Source of the DNA: Micromonospora zamorensis
GTDB taxonomy: Bacteria; Actinomycetota; Actinomycetes; Mycobacteriales; Micromonosporaceae
Length of the DNA: 64,000 bases
Direction: 5' to 3'
Assembly: GCF_900090275.1 (NCBI RefSeq)
Contig: NZ_LT607755.1
Location: forward strand, 5,208,001-5,272,000
Both the position numbers and the translations under genes were made by a program. Below, piece after piece: positions 52,024 to 61,226 of this stretch (positions are counted from its first letter, which is position 1; every line of letters begins with the position of its first letter). The notes beneath the pieces are model-generated. The model ran no database searches. It saw only the letters and a program-made list of their open reading frames with translations, and was not told where the DNA came from.

Positions 52024-53136
52024 CTGGCGACCAAACGGCGCGAGTACGACGAGGACGACGTACGGGTACGGCCCGGAAAGTCGTCGCGCCCGCGTACGCG
52101 CACCCGACCCCAGCACTCCGACGCCGTGGACGGCTTCGTCATCGCCGTCGACCGCGGGCGCTACACCTGCGTGCTGTCCGGAGCCGAGCGCGGCGTGGTC
52201 GGGGCCGAGCTGCCCACGATCACCGCGATGCGGGCCCGCGAGCTGGGCCGCAAGTCGGTGGTGGTCGGTGACCGGGTCAGCCTGGTCGGGGACACGTCCG
52301 GCGCGGAGGGCGCCCTGGCCCGCATCGTCCGGATCGCCGAGCGACGCTCGGTGCTGCGCCGCACCGCCGATGACGACGAGACCACCGCCGAGGGCCGACT
52401 GGAACGGGTGGTGGTGGCCAACGCCGACCAGTTGGTGATCGTCAGCGCGCTGGCCGACCCACCGCCGCGCACCGGGTTCATCGACCGCTGCCTGGTGGCC
52501 GCGTACGACGCGGACGTCGAGCCGCTGCTCTGCCTCACCAAGGCCGACCTGGCCGGGCCGGAGGAGGTGCTGGGCTACTACACCGAGCTGGAGCTGCCGT
52601 ACGTGCTCAACCGCCCCGACTCCGACCTGTCCGCGCTGCGCACGCTGCTGAGCGGCAAGGTGTCGGTGCTGGTCGGGCACTCCGGGGTGGGCAAGTCGAC
52701 GCTGGTCAATCGCCTCGTCCCGGACGCGCTGCGCGCGGTCGGTGTGGTCAGCGCGATCGGCCGTGGGCGGCACACCTCCACCAGCGCGGTGGCGCTGCGG
52801 CTGCCACCGGTGCCCGGCGTCGACACCGACCCCGGCTGGATCATCGACACCCCCGGCATCCGCAGCTTCGGTCTGGCCCACGTCTCGGCCGACAGCCTGC
52901 TGCACGGCTTCCCGGATCTGGTCGAGGGCACCGTCGACTGCCCGCCCAACTGTCAGCACACGACCGACGAGGCCGCCTGTGGGCTGGACGCCTGGGTGGC
53001 CGCCGGCAAGGCCGACCCGCGCCGGTTGGCGTCGTACCGCCGGTTGCTCGCCTCCCGCGCCGGCGAGGGTGACTCGCGCGGCGAGAGCGACCAGCGCGGG
53101 CCCGGCGAGGGTGACCGGCGCGGCCCCGACGAGTGA
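52024..53136 (+). CDS. rsgA: Ribosome small-subunit-dependent GTPase A (probable CTG start)
   Basis: This circularly permuted GTPase matures the 30S subunit. Order: OB-fold, G4 (LTKAD near residue 170), G1 (GHSGVGKST near 217), switch (GRGRHTST), G3 (DTPGIRSFGL near 275), then the zinc Cys-His set in CPPNCQHTTDEAACGLD. Translation upstream of the first ATG/GTG/TTG (GTG 52126) continues as ATKRREYDEDDVRVRPGKSS, which matches the conserved actinobacterial N-terminus. No ATG, GTG or TTG exists between 51991 and 52126 in frame; CTG 52024, after GAGGACAGGT, is the likely start. The 336-residue form from 52126 is the fallback. Confidence 0.85.
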   Translation: MATKRREYDEDDVRVRPGKSSRPRTRTRPQHSDAVDGFVIAVDRGRYTCVLSGAERGVVGAELPTITAMRARELGRKSVVVGDRVSLVGDTSGAEGALARIVRIAERRSVLRRTADDDETTAEGRLERVVVANADQLVIVSALADPPPRTGFIDRCLVAAYDADVEPLLCLTKADLAGPEEVLGYYTELELPYVLNRPDSDLSALRTLLSGKVSVLVGHSGVGKSTLVNRLVPDALRAVGVVSAIGRGRHTSTSAVALRLPPVPGVDTDPGWIIDTPGIRSFGLAHVSADSLLHGFPDLVEGTVDCPPNCQHTTDEAACGLDAWVAAGKADPRRLASYRRLLASRAGEGDSRGESDQRGPGEGDRRGPDE

Positions 53137-53164
53137 GTCGGCGGGCGTCGGCTAGGTTGCCGGG

Positions 53165-53983
53165 ATGACCGGGTACGCCGACGACCTCGCCCTCGCCCAC
53201 CTGCTCGCCGACCGGGCCGACGCCATCTCCACAGCCCGGTTCCGCGCGCTCGACCTGCGGGTCGAGGCGAAGCCCGACCTGACCCCGGTCTCCGACGCGG
53301 ACACCGCAGTGGAGCGGGAGATCCGTGCCCTGCTGGCCGAGCACCGGCCGGCGGACGGGCTGCTCGGTGAGGAGTACGGCGCCGGGCCGTCCACCGACCC
53401 GGACGGCCGCCGGTGGATCATCGACCCGATCGACGGCACCAAGAACTTCGTCCGGGGCGTGCCGGTCTGGGCCACCCTGATCGCGCTCTACGACGGCGAC
53501 CGGCCAGCGGTCGGCGTGGTGTCCGCCCCGGCGCTGGGGCGGCGCTGGTGGGCCAGCGCGGGCGCGGGCGCGTACGCCGGTCACGGCCCGGATGCAGGCG
53601 AGCGGATCGGGGTTTCCGCGGTGCGGGAGATCGCGGACGCCAGCTTCTGCTACTCGTCGCTCGACGGCTGGGAGCGCGCCGGTCGGCTCGACGCGATGCT
53701 GGATCTGATGCGGGCCACCTGGCGCAGTCGGGCGTACGGCGACTTCTACGGCTACATGCTGCTGGCCGAGGGCGCACTGGACGTGATGGTCGAGCCGGAA
53801 CTGTCCCTGTGGGACGTGGCGGCGCTGGTCCCGATCATCACCGAGGCGGGTGGCACGGTCACGGATCTGTTCGGTCGACCGGCCCCGGCCGGCGCGCCGG
53901 GCACCGACAGCAGTGTGGTGGCCACCAACGGTGTGCTGCACCGCGACATCCTCACCAGGCTCGATCGCCCAGCCGAGCGCTGA
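53165..53983 (+). CDS. hisN: Histidinol-phosphatase of inositol monophosphatase type
   Basis: This 272-residue metal-dependent phosphatase has the family motifs: GLLGEEYG near residues 65-72, WIIDPIDGTKNFVRGVPVW near 87-103, and ELSLWDVAALVPIITEAGG near 218-232. This is the HisN form that dephosphorylates histidinol phosphate in actinobacteria; inositol monophosphatase activity is the alternative. It follows rsgA by 28 bases on the same strand. Confidence 0.9.
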   Translation: MTGYADDLALAHLLADRADAISTARFRALDLRVEAKPDLTPVSDADTAVEREIRALLAEHRPADGLLGEEYGAGPSTDPDGRRWIIDPIDGTKNFVRGVPVWATLIALYDGDRPAVGVVSAPALGRRWWASAGAGAYAGHGPDAGERIGVSAVREIADASFCYSSLDGWERAGRLDAMLDLMRATWRSRAYGDFYGYMLLAEGALDVMVEPELSLWDVAALVPIITEAGGTVTDLFGRPAPAGAPGTDSSVVATNGVLHRDILTRLDRPAER

Positions 53984-54009
53984 CCCCCGGCAACCTCTAT
54001 CCTCGCCAG

Positions 54010-54897
54010 GTGGTCTCCTCCGGCTGGTGTTTTCTCGCGACGATGATCGTCGCGTACGGCTTCGCCAACCTTCTCCAGTCGGTGGCGGCGGCCCGCACCA
54101 CGGTTCACCACACCTTCGATCCGGGCCTGCTGCTGCGCCTCGCCGGGCACCGGACGTACCTGATCGGTCTGGGCTGCCAGATCGGCGGTTTCGTGTTCGC
54201 CTTCCTGGCCCGACGGGACCTTCCGCTGTTCCTCGTGCAGGCCAGCGTCGCGGCCGGGCTCGGGGTGACAGCCATCCTCGGTGTGCTGGTGCTGAAGTGG
54301 CGACTACCGGCGGCGGAGGTGGTGCTGCTGGCGCTGCTCTTCGCCGGGATCACCGCCCTGGTGCTGTCCGCCCGCCCGGCGCCGTCGAAGCAGCTCGGCA
54401 CCGCCGGCTCGATCGCCCTGCTGGTGGCGCTCGGTGTCATCGCGGTGCTCGGGGTCTTCGCCGTCCGGCTGCACGGGGCGCAAGGTTCGGTGGCCCTCGG
54501 CTCGCTGGCCGGGTTGGCGTTCAGCTCGGCCGCGGTCGCGGCCCGGCCACTGGCATCCGCGTCGTCCGCCGAGGCGTTCCTCGCCCACCCGCTGTTCTAC
54601 CTGCTGATCGCCCACTCGATCGTCGGTCAGCTGCTGCTCGGCCTGGCCATGCAGCGCGGCTCGACGACCGCCGCGGTCGCCGCGATGGACGCCGCCGGTG
54701 CGGTGCCGGCCGCGATCGTCGGCCTGCTGCTGCTCAACGACAAGATCTGGCCGGGCCGGGAGTGGCTGGCGGCGGTCGGTTTCCTGGTCACCCTGGCCTC
54801 GGTGATCGGGCTGACCCGGTACGCGCAGCCGCAGCAGCAGCGCCCGGCGACGCGCCGTCGTGACCGGGCCATGGTCGCGGCGACCCGTCCCGGCTGA
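54010..54897 (+). CDS. EamA/DMT-type membrane transporter
   Basis: This 295-residue membrane protein has about nine hydrophobic helices, ending in a cytoplasmic tail rich in Gln and Arg. The two-half repeat is typical of DMT (drug/metabolite transporter) carriers. The C-terminal half contains LNDKIWPGREWLAAVGFL, typical of a conserved DMT motif. The start is GTG 54010. Substrate unknown; it lies after hisN with 26 bases between. Confidence 0.75.
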   Translation: MVSSGWCFLATMIVAYGFANLLQSVAAARTTVHHTFDPGLLLRLAGHRTYLIGLGCQIGGFVFAFLARRDLPLFLVQASVAAGLGVTAILGVLVLKWRLPAAEVVLLALLFAGITALVLSARPAPSKQLGTAGSIALLVALGVIAVLGVFAVRLHGAQGSVALGSLAGLAFSSAAVAARPLASASSAEAFLAHPLFYLLIAHSIVGQLLLGLAMQRGSTTAAVAAMDAAGAVPAAIVGLLLLNDKIWPGREWLAAVGFLVTLASVIGLTRYAQPQQQRPATRRRDRAMVAATRPG

Positions 54898-54922
54898 CCG
54901 ACCGGGCCGCCCGACCTGCCGC

Positions 54923-56122
54923 TCAGGCCTCGACCGGCTTGCGGCGGCTCACCACCCGCTCGTAGAGGCGCTCCAGCGCACCGGCGGTCCGCTCCCAGGT
55001 GTAGCTGCTGCGGACCCGGTCCACCGCGGCGTGCCCGTACGCGAAACGACCGGCGTTGTCGGCGAGCAGCCGACGTATCGAGACCGCGAGTGCCCGCACG
55101 TCGCCGGGGGGCACGAGCTTGCCGGTGACCTCGTCGACGACGGCGTCGGCCAGACCACCCATCGCGTAGCCGATCACCGGCACGCCGCAGGCCATCGCCT
55201 CCAGCGAGACCCGCCCGGCCGAGGAGTAGTGCGGGGTGCAGGCGACCACGTCCGCCGACCGGTACCAGGTGGCCATCTGGTCGTGCGGCACCGCGCCGAC
55301 GAGCCGTACCTGGTCGACGACGCCAGCCTGCTCGGCCAGCTCGCGCAGCCGCCGCGCCTCGGCGTGGTTGGCCAGTTGGTCGGCCGGTGGGCCACCGGCG
55401 ATCACCAGCTCGGCGTCGCCGACCAGCCGCATCGCCCGGATCAGGTCCTCCTGGCCGTGCCCCGCGGACAGCGAGCCGACCGAGAGGATGCGGGACCGCT
55501 GCTCGCGTGGTGCCGCCTCGCCGTCGGGATGGAACTGCTCGATGTCGACCCCCGGGGGCACCAGGGCCACCGAGCTGCGTTGCAGACCCATCCGGGTCAG
55601 CTCGTCGACCTCGTCGTTCGACTGCGCCACAGCGATGTCCACCGCGCGGGTCAGCGCGCGTTCCAGCGTGATCCGCTCCCCCGGCCCGTCGTAGCGGCCG
55701 CCCAGGTGGCGCAACTGCTCGATGCCGAGTGAGTGGAACGTCTGCACCACCGGGATGTCGGTCTCGCGAACGGCGTGCGCGGCGGCCAGGCCCCCGACCC
55801 AGTAGTGCCCGTGCACCACCTCGGGCCGCCAGGCGCCGGCCCACTCGTCGGTCAACCAGCGGCCGAACTCCGTCACGTACCGGATCAGCTCGGCGGTGGG
55901 CAGTGGGGTGGGCGGACCAGCGGGCACCTGGTGCACCTGGTAGCCGTCGACGGTGACCGTCGCCGGCAGGCCGGGATCGTCCCGGCGCTCGTAGAGCCGT
56001 ACGTCGTGGCCTCGTTCGGCCAACTCGGCGGCAACCCGCGCAATGTGCTGTCGGGTGCCGACCGGTGGGCCGTCGGCGTGGCGGTACGAACTGGCGTGCG
56101 CGCAGACGAGGCCGACGCGCAT
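54923..56122 (-). CDS. Family 4 glycosyltransferase
   Basis: This 399-residue GT-B enzyme has an N-terminal Rossmann half (MRVGLVCAHASSYRHADGPP, VVHGHYWVGG, VVQTFHSLG) and a C-terminal half with the donor motif SSAGRVSLEAMACGVPVIGY (E-x7-E region, though the first Glu of the usual GFGLV-type site is altered) and GKLVPPGD. It could act in cell wall, lipid or secondary sugar synthesis. GGGAGGTGACCC precedes the ATG. It is divergent from a short-chain dehydrogenase gene. Confidence 0.9.
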   Translation of the reverse strand: MRVGLVCAHASSYRHADGPPVGTRQHIARVAAELAERGHDVRLYERRDDPGLPATVTVDGYQVHQVPAGPPTPLPTAELIRYVTEFGRWLTDEWAGAWRPEVVHGHYWVGGLAAAHAVRETDIPVVQTFHSLGIEQLRHLGGRYDGPGERITLERALTRAVDIAVAQSNDEVDELTRMGLQRSSVALVPPGVDIEQFHPDGEAAPREQRSRILSVGSLSAGHGQEDLIRAMRLVGDAELVIAGGPPADQLANHAEARRLRELAEQAGVVDQVRLVGAVPHDQMATWYRSADVVACTPHYSSAGRVSLEAMACGVPVIGYAMGGLADAVVDEVTGKLVPPGDVRALAVSIRRLLADNAGRFAYGHAAVDRVRSSYTWERTAGALERLYERVVSRRKPVEA

Positions 56123-56345
56123 GGGTCACCTCCCTGCGATCTTTCCTCGGCAGTGGTCCTCCCGGTCAGAGCGTCCCATTAACCCCGCGACCCGGAGTCG
56201 AAACCTGGCAGATCAGGAAGAGTCCCCCCGAGTGCCACCGACACTTGCGGCACAGCAATCACAAGCGGCACAGGCAGCCAAGTTCGACGATGATCGACAA
56301 GCTCTGAGTGGTATGACCTGGCCCGGGCGGGGGTACCGCTCAAGA

Positions 56346-57344
56346 ATGCCGCTGACCCGCACCCTCGACGATTCGACCGTGGTGATCACCGGCGCTTCCA
56401 GCGGGATCGGCACGGCGACCGCGTACGCCCTGGCCCGCCGGGGTGCCGCCGTCGTGCTGGCCGCCCGCAGCGAGCCGGCCCTACGACAGGTCGCGCAGCG
56501 CTGCCGCGAGTTGGGCGGCCAGGCGCTGGTCGTACCGACCGATGTGACCGATCTGGAGTCGGTGCAACGACTGGCCGAGCGGGCGGCGGCCGAGTTCGGC
56601 CAGATCGACGCCTGGGTGAACAACGCCGCGGTGAGCGCGGTGGGCCTGTTCGACGAGATCCCGGTCGCCGAGTTCCGGCGGGTGCTGGAGGTCAACCTGC
56701 TCGGAGCGGTGCACGGCATCAAGGCTGCCCTGCCCCACCTGGGGGCGGCCGGTGGCGGTGTCCTGGTCAACAACGCCTCGGTGCTGGCCGAGGTGGCCAT
56801 GCCGTACCAGTCGGCGTACAACGCCAGTAAGCACGGCATCCGAGGGCTCGCCGACACGGTCCGGCAGGAGCTGCGGGTCACCGGCCGTGGTCAGATCTCG
56901 GTCTGCACCGTGCTGCCGGCCACCATCGACACCCCGTTCTTCCGGCACACGGCCAACCACACCGGCCGGGAACTGGTGCCACCGCCGCCGATCTACCCGC
57001 CGGAGGTGGTCGCCGAGACCATCGTCCGGCTGCTGCGCCGGCCTCGCCGGGAGGCGTACGCCGGTGGCGCGGCCCGGCTGATCGGCCTGCAGTGGCGGCT
57101 GGCGCCCGCGTTGGTGGAACGCACCCTCGGCTGGTACCTCCAGCGGACCCAGTTCGGTCCGGGCGCTCGGGTGGACAGCAGCGGCAACGTGTTCCACGCC
57201 GACGCCCAGGCCCGCCGGGACGGCGGCTGGAACGGCCGACGGCGTCAGTTGGTGCGGATGACCGCCGCGTTCGGTCTCGCCGCCGCCGGCACCGCTGTCG
57301 GCACCATGGCCGCGATCAACCGCCGATCCCGGTCGGTCCGCTGA
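56346..57344 (+). CDS. Short-chain dehydrogenase/reductase with C-terminal extension
   Basis: This 332-residue protein has the SDR cofactor motif TGASSGIG near residues 15-22, NNAAV, and the catalytic YxxxK in YQSAYNASKHG near 155-165. The C-terminal 80 residues extend past the usual 250 and end with a hydrophobic helix (LAAAGTAVGTMAAI), suggesting membrane attachment. The reaction is not known. Its stop overlaps the ATG of an open frame for the STAS protein gene (TGATG). Confidence 0.88.
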   Translation: MPLTRTLDDSTVVITGASSGIGTATAYALARRGAAVVLAARSEPALRQVAQRCRELGGQALVVPTDVTDLESVQRLAERAAAEFGQIDAWVNNAAVSAVGLFDEIPVAEFRRVLEVNLLGAVHGIKAALPHLGAAGGGVLVNNASVLAEVAMPYQSAYNASKHGIRGLADTVRQELRVTGRGQISVCTVLPATIDTPFFRHTANHTGRELVPPPPIYPPEVVAETIVRLLRRPRREAYAGGAARLIGLQWRLAPALVERTLGWYLQRTQFGPGARVDSSGNVFHADAQARRDGGWNGRRRQLVRMTAAFGLAAAGTAVGTMAAINRRSRSVR

Positions 57345-57403
57345 TGACCGGCCTCGACCGCCCGAATGCGCGAACGGTGACCGGCGCGCACAATGAGGCG
57401 ATC

Positions 57404-58144
57404 ATGTCGAACTGTCTCGTGGAGATCGACGAGTCGTCGGCGGTGGTCCGGCTGACCGGTGTGCTCGACGCCGCCGGAGCCGAGGCGGTACGCGGCGCGC
57501 TCCTCGCCAGACTCGCGGACCGGCCGGGCCCGGTGGTGGCCGACGTGACCGGGCTGCGCATCCTCGATGAGGTCGGGCGGGGCGTCTTCGCCGAGGTTCG
57601 CCGGGAGGTGGCCGACTGGCCCGCCGCGGACCTGCTGCTGTGTGACCCGGCGGTCGACGGGCCCGCCCACCCGGACCCCGCGCTCGCTGGCGTGCCCGCC
57701 TTTCCGACGCTCGACGGCGCGCTGGCCGCGGTCGCGGCGACGCCGCTGGCGGCGGTGCTCACCGCCGACCTGGCCCCGACGGTGGGAGCCGCCCGGCAGG
57801 CCCGCGAGCTCGTCACCACCGGCTGCCAACGCTGGGGCATGCCGATGCTGGTCGACCCGGCCTGCATCGCGCTCACCGAGATGGTGAACAACGTGGTGGC
57901 GCACGCCCGGACTCCGATGACCGTTCGGCTCGCTCCGCAGGACAGCGCCCTGCACCTGGCGGTCCGCGACCACTCCTCGCGTCTGCCGACGTTCGCCGGG
58001 CTGTCCCCGCCGAACCGGGCCGGCGGCCGCGGCCTGCTGCTGATCGACACGGTGGCCCGCCGCTGGGGCAGCAGCGCGATACCGGACGGCAAGGTCGTCT
58101 GGTGCGTCCTGCACTCGGACGACGAGGTCGCCCACCTCGGCTGA
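57404..58144 (+). CDS. STAS domain fused to anti-sigma-type ATPase domain
   Basis: This 246-residue protein combines an N-terminal STAS domain (about 5-90; VVRLTGVLDAAGAEAV, VVADVTGLRILDEVGRGVF) with a C-terminal HATPase_c domain (about 135-240; ALTEMVNNVVAHA N box, GGRGLLLIDTVA G2). These are usually separate partner proteins, anti-anti-sigma and anti-sigma kinase. In the STAS part the residue normally phosphorylated is not Ser/Thr (LDEVG), and the G1 box is poor (RDHSSRLPTF). It may be a constitutive regulator. GAGGCG precedes ATG 57404; an upstream ATG at 57344 would add 20 residues. Confidence 0.8.
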   Translation: MSNCLVEIDESSAVVRLTGVLDAAGAEAVRGALLARLADRPGPVVADVTGLRILDEVGRGVFAEVRREVADWPAADLLLCDPAVDGPAHPDPALAGVPAFPTLDGALAAVAATPLAAVLTADLAPTVGAARQARELVTTGCQRWGMPMLVDPACIALTEMVNNVVAHARTPMTVRLAPQDSALHLAVRDHSSRLPTFAGLSPPNRAGGRGLLLIDTVARRWGSSAIPDGKVVWCVLHSDDEVAHLG

Positions 58145-58233
58145 CGGGGCGTTTCGCCGTCGGTGCCGGTTTCGCCACCGCACAGCCTGCGGTGCTCCGG
58201 TTATGGCGGGAGGGCAGCGGGTAGTGATCAGAC

Positions 58234-58806
58234 ATGCGCGACAACGAGTACCCGACCCCCGTGTCCGACACCGAGGCGCAAGGCCTGCCCGACACCGCCG
58301 ATGACGACTCGACCGCCAACGACGACGTCCTCACCGGGCGTGAGGCGGACGGCCCGGACCCGGCCCAACTGCCCGGCGACCGTACGCCGGTGGCGGTGGA
58401 CCGGTTCGGGACGACCGCCGAGGAGCAGCTCGACGGTGAGTCGTTGGACTACAAGCTCGCCCGGGAGGTCTACGAGCGCCCGGCCGACGACCCGCTGGCC
58501 GGGACGATCGACCCGAAGATCGCCTTCGAGGCGGACAATCTGGAAGCCGCGGCGGAGGCCCAGCTGGACGCCGACGTGATGGATCCGGGGCCCACCTCGG
58601 ACCCGAACTCACCGGTCTCCCTCTACGACCACGGTCAGCTCGGCACCGTGGCTGACGCCACCGTCGGCCGGCTGGTGGAGCCGGACGAGGGGGCGCACAC
58701 CGACCAGGAGACCGACTCGGTGGCGTACGACGCGGGTTCGGCTGGCGGCGGGGCGACCGCCGAGGAGTTGGCCATCCACGAGACGGAGCCGCCGCGCTCG
58801 GTCTGA
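58234..58806 (+). CDS. DUF5709 family acidic protein
   Basis: This 190-residue protein is strongly acidic and probably disordered. It contains DGESLDYKLAREVYERP and ends with GRLVEPDEGAHTDQETDSVA and GGGATAEELAIH, which match DUF5709. Abundant in actinobacteria; the function is unknown. No membrane segment. It is convergent with a NarL-type regulator gene. Confidence 0.85.
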   Translation: MRDNEYPTPVSDTEAQGLPDTADDDSTANDDVLTGREADGPDPAQLPGDRTPVAVDRFGTTAEEQLDGESLDYKLAREVYERPADDPLAGTIDPKIAFEADNLEAAAEAQLDADVMDPGPTSDPNSPVSLYDHGQLGTVADATVGRLVEPDEGAHTDQETDSVAYDAGSAGGGATAEELAIHETEPPRSV

Positions 58807-58812
58807 CCGGGG

Positions 58813-59484
58813 TCAGTCGTCCAGGCCACGTTCGATGGCGTACCGGGTCAGCTCGACCCGGTTGTGCAGTTGCAGCTTGCCCAGGGTGTTCTGCACGTGG
58901 TTCTGCACCGTGCGGTGCGACAGCCCGAGCCGCTGCGCGATCTGCTTGTACGACAGCCCTCTCGCCACCTGCCGCAGCACCTCCGTCTCCCGCTCGGTGA
59001 GCCGGGGCGCTGCGGACTGCGCACCGCCGGCAGGGTCGGTCGGCTGCCCCGGCCGGGCGGCCAGCCGGCGGTACTCGCCGAGGACGAGCCCGGCCAGGCC
59101 GGGGGTGAAGACCGCCTCGCCGGCCGCGGTGCGGCGGACCGCGTCGAGGAACTCGGCGGGCGCTGTGGACTTCACCAGGTAACCGGTGGCCCCTGCCTTG
59201 ACCGCGTCCAGCACGCTCTGCTGTTCGCCGCTGGCGCTGAGCATCAGCACCCGCACGTCGGGCAGTGCCGCACGCAGACCCAGGATCACCTCGACGCCGG
59301 AGATGTCCGGTAGTTGCAGGTCGAGGACGACCACGTCGGGCCGGGCGGCGGCGGCCACCCGTACGGCCTGCCGGCCCTCGCCGCTGGTCGCCACCACCAG
59401 GAAGCCCGCCTCCGTGAGGTCGCGGGCCACCCCCTCCCGCCACATGGGGTGGTCGTCGACCACCATCACCCGGGTCGGGGTCAC
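58813..59484 (-). CDS. NarL/LuxR-family response regulator
   Basis: This 223-residue regulator has a receiver domain (VMVVDDHPMWREGV; phospho-Asp in VVVLDLQLPDISG; Lys in TGYLVKSTAPAEF) and a LuxR-type helix-turn-helix (LTERETEVLRQVARGLSYKQ, then LGLSHRTVQNHVQNTLGKL). The GTG start overlaps the kinase stop by GTGA. Targets unknown. Confidence 0.94.
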   Translation of the reverse strand: MTPTRVMVVDDHPMWREGVARDLTEAGFLVVATSGEGRQAVRVAAAARPDVVVLDLQLPDISGVEVILGLRAALPDVRVLMLSASGEQQSVLDAVKAGATGYLVKSTAPAEFLDAVRRTAAGEAVFTPGLAGLVLGEYRRLAARPGQPTDPAGGAQSAAPRLTERETEVLRQVARGLSYKQIAQRLGLSHRTVQNHVQNTLGKLQLHNRVELTRYAIERGLDD

Positions 59485-60623
59485 CGCTGTGCCCTCGGCA
59501 CGGTCAGCTCGATCTCGGTGCCGGCGTCGGGGGCGGACACGATCCGAACCGTCCCGCCCACGTCGGCCACCCGACCCCGGATCGACTGGCTCACGCCGAG
59601 CCGACCCTGTGCGGCCGCCTCGGTCAACCGGCCTTCCGGGATGCCCGGTCCCTCGTCGCGGATCGACACGGTCACCGTCGCCCCCTCATCCTCGATCAAC
59701 ACCCAGGCCCGCCCGCTGGCGTGCCGCCCCACGTTGTCCAGGGCCGCGCCGGTCGCGGCGGCCAACTCCCCCGCCACCCGGCGAGGCAGCGGCACCGGGG
59801 TGGCCGGGGCGGAGAGCACCACCGCCGTCGAGGCGTACCGGCCGAGCAGGGTCCGCAGGTCCACCGCCGCCGTCTCGGTGCCGTCGGGGAGCACGGCAAC
59901 GCTCGCCGGGCTGGTGCCGGCGATCAGTGCCCGCAACGCGGCCTCCTGCTCGCCGGCCAACCGGGCCAGCTCGCCCGCCTCACCGGGCAGGTCGGCACCC
60001 CGCCGCTGCACCATCGCCAGCACCTGGAGCACCGAGTCGTGGATGCCCCGGGCCAGCCGCTCCCGCTCCCGGGTGGCGGCCTCCAACTCCACAGCGCGTT
60101 GCAGCCGTTCCTCGGCGCTCGCCGCGAGCCGGGCCACGTGCCCGACCACCACCCCGGCGAGCAGCATCAGGATGACCCCGGTGAACGAGGACTGGCCGAT
60201 CCGCTCCCGGGTGGTCAGGTCCGCGCCGGCGACCAGCAGCGCGGCGACAGTGCCCCGCCGCCGACCACCGGAGACGGCCCAGGCCAGCACCGGGCCGGCC
60301 ATCCAGGCAACCCCCATGGTGGGTACGCCGGTGGCGAGCGCCACCCGACCGACCACCCACGGGGTGGCCAGCACGATGGCGAGCACCACCCCGAGGTCGG
60401 CCAGCAGCAGCGGCCAGCGCCGCCAGGCCGGCCGGGCATACCCGACCGCGGTCGCCGCGGTCCAGGCCGCCATCACCAGGATCAGGGCGCCGACGGCGTA
60501 CGGGTGGTCGTACCGGTCGGCGTCGCGCACCGCGAGCACGCAGACGTACGCCAGGGACGCCAGCCGGAACACCGCCAGCGCACGCCACAGCGGCACCTCG
60601 AATTCACCCGGCGGCGACGGCAT
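59481..60623 (-). CDS. NarX/DesK-type membrane sensor kinase
   Basis: This 380-residue kinase has about five N-terminal membrane helices (residues 10-155), a HisKA_3 domain with the phospho-acceptor in LARGIHDSVLQVLAMVQRRG, and a HATPase domain (VSIRDEGPGIPEGRL, GRLGVSQSIRGRV). It would phosphorylate the coupled NarL-type regulator. The ATG 60623 is chosen; an upstream start is possible but lies beyond the membrane region. The signal is unknown. It is divergent from an ATPase-domain gene. Confidence 0.9.
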   Translation of the reverse strand: MPSPPGEFEVPLWRALAVFRLASLAYVCVLAVRDADRYDHPYAVGALILVMAAWTAATAVGYARPAWRRWPLLLADLGVVLAIVLATPWVVGRVALATGVPTMGVAWMAGPVLAWAVSGGRRRGTVAALLVAGADLTTRERIGQSSFTGVILMLLAGVVVGHVARLAASAEERLQRAVELEAATRERERLARGIHDSVLQVLAMVQRRGADLPGEAGELARLAGEQEAALRALIAGTSPASVAVLPDGTETAAVDLRTLLGRYASTAVVLSAPATPVPLPRRVAGELAAATGAALDNVGRHASGRAWVLIEDEGATVTVSIRDEGPGIPEGRLTEAAAQGRLGVSQSIRGRVADVGGTVRIVSAPDAGTEIELTVPRAQR

Positions 60624-60742
60624 GGCGGTCAGGATGCCACAACCCGTCCACCGCACGGCGAGCAGCGAGTGCGGTTCGGGAAACCCTGACGTACGGTGGA
60701 AAAGCCGCGAATTACTCCGAGATCCGCCGCCGGGACGGGCCC

Positions 60743-61198
60743 ATGACGAACGCAGATCCGCACGCACCGCGTACGGTTGTGCCCATCGAACCTGCCCTCC
60801 TGATCGCCAAGGCCTTCGACCAGGCCCAGGTGACCGAGATTCGACACTCGGTCACCTCATGCGCGCATGCCTGCGGACTCACCGGCCAGCGGCTGGACGA
60901 CTTCGTGCTCGCGATCAACGAGTTGATCACCAATGCGGTCCGGCACGGCGGCGGGCGTGGATGGTTGCGCCTCTGGCACGAGTCCAGCCTGCTGGTCTGC
61001 GAGGTGGCCGACCACGGGCACGGGATCAGCCCGCAGCGGCTGGGCGACCGCAGTCGGCCGGCCCCGGACACCGCCGGCGGCTGGGGCCTCTGGCTCGCCC
61101 GCGAGCTGACCGACGCCATGGAGGTCGTCTCCAGCGCCGCCGGCACCACCGTCCGGATCACCGCCGGCCTCGTCAGCCACAAGCGCACCACGCGCTGA
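60743..61198 (+). CDS. Anti-sigma-type ATP-binding protein
   Basis: This 151-residue protein is a stand-alone HATPase_c domain of the RsbW type. N box LAINELITNAVRHGG, G1 CEVADHGHGIS and G2 GGWGLWLARELTD are intact, unlike the related protein at 30949. It is likely to bind a sigma factor or anti-anti-sigma protein. The start is ATG with GGGACGGGCCC ahead. No sigma gene is adjacent. Confidence 0.85.
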   Translation: MTNADPHAPRTVVPIEPALLIAKAFDQAQVTEIRHSVTSCAHACGLTGQRLDDFVLAINELITNAVRHGGGRGWLRLWHESSLLVCEVADHGHGISPQRLGDRSRPAPDTAGGWGLWLARELTDAMEVVSSAAGTTVRITAGLVSHKRTTR

Positions 61199-61226
61199 GC
61201 CGCCGCAGCCGCTCCCCGCAGCTGCA

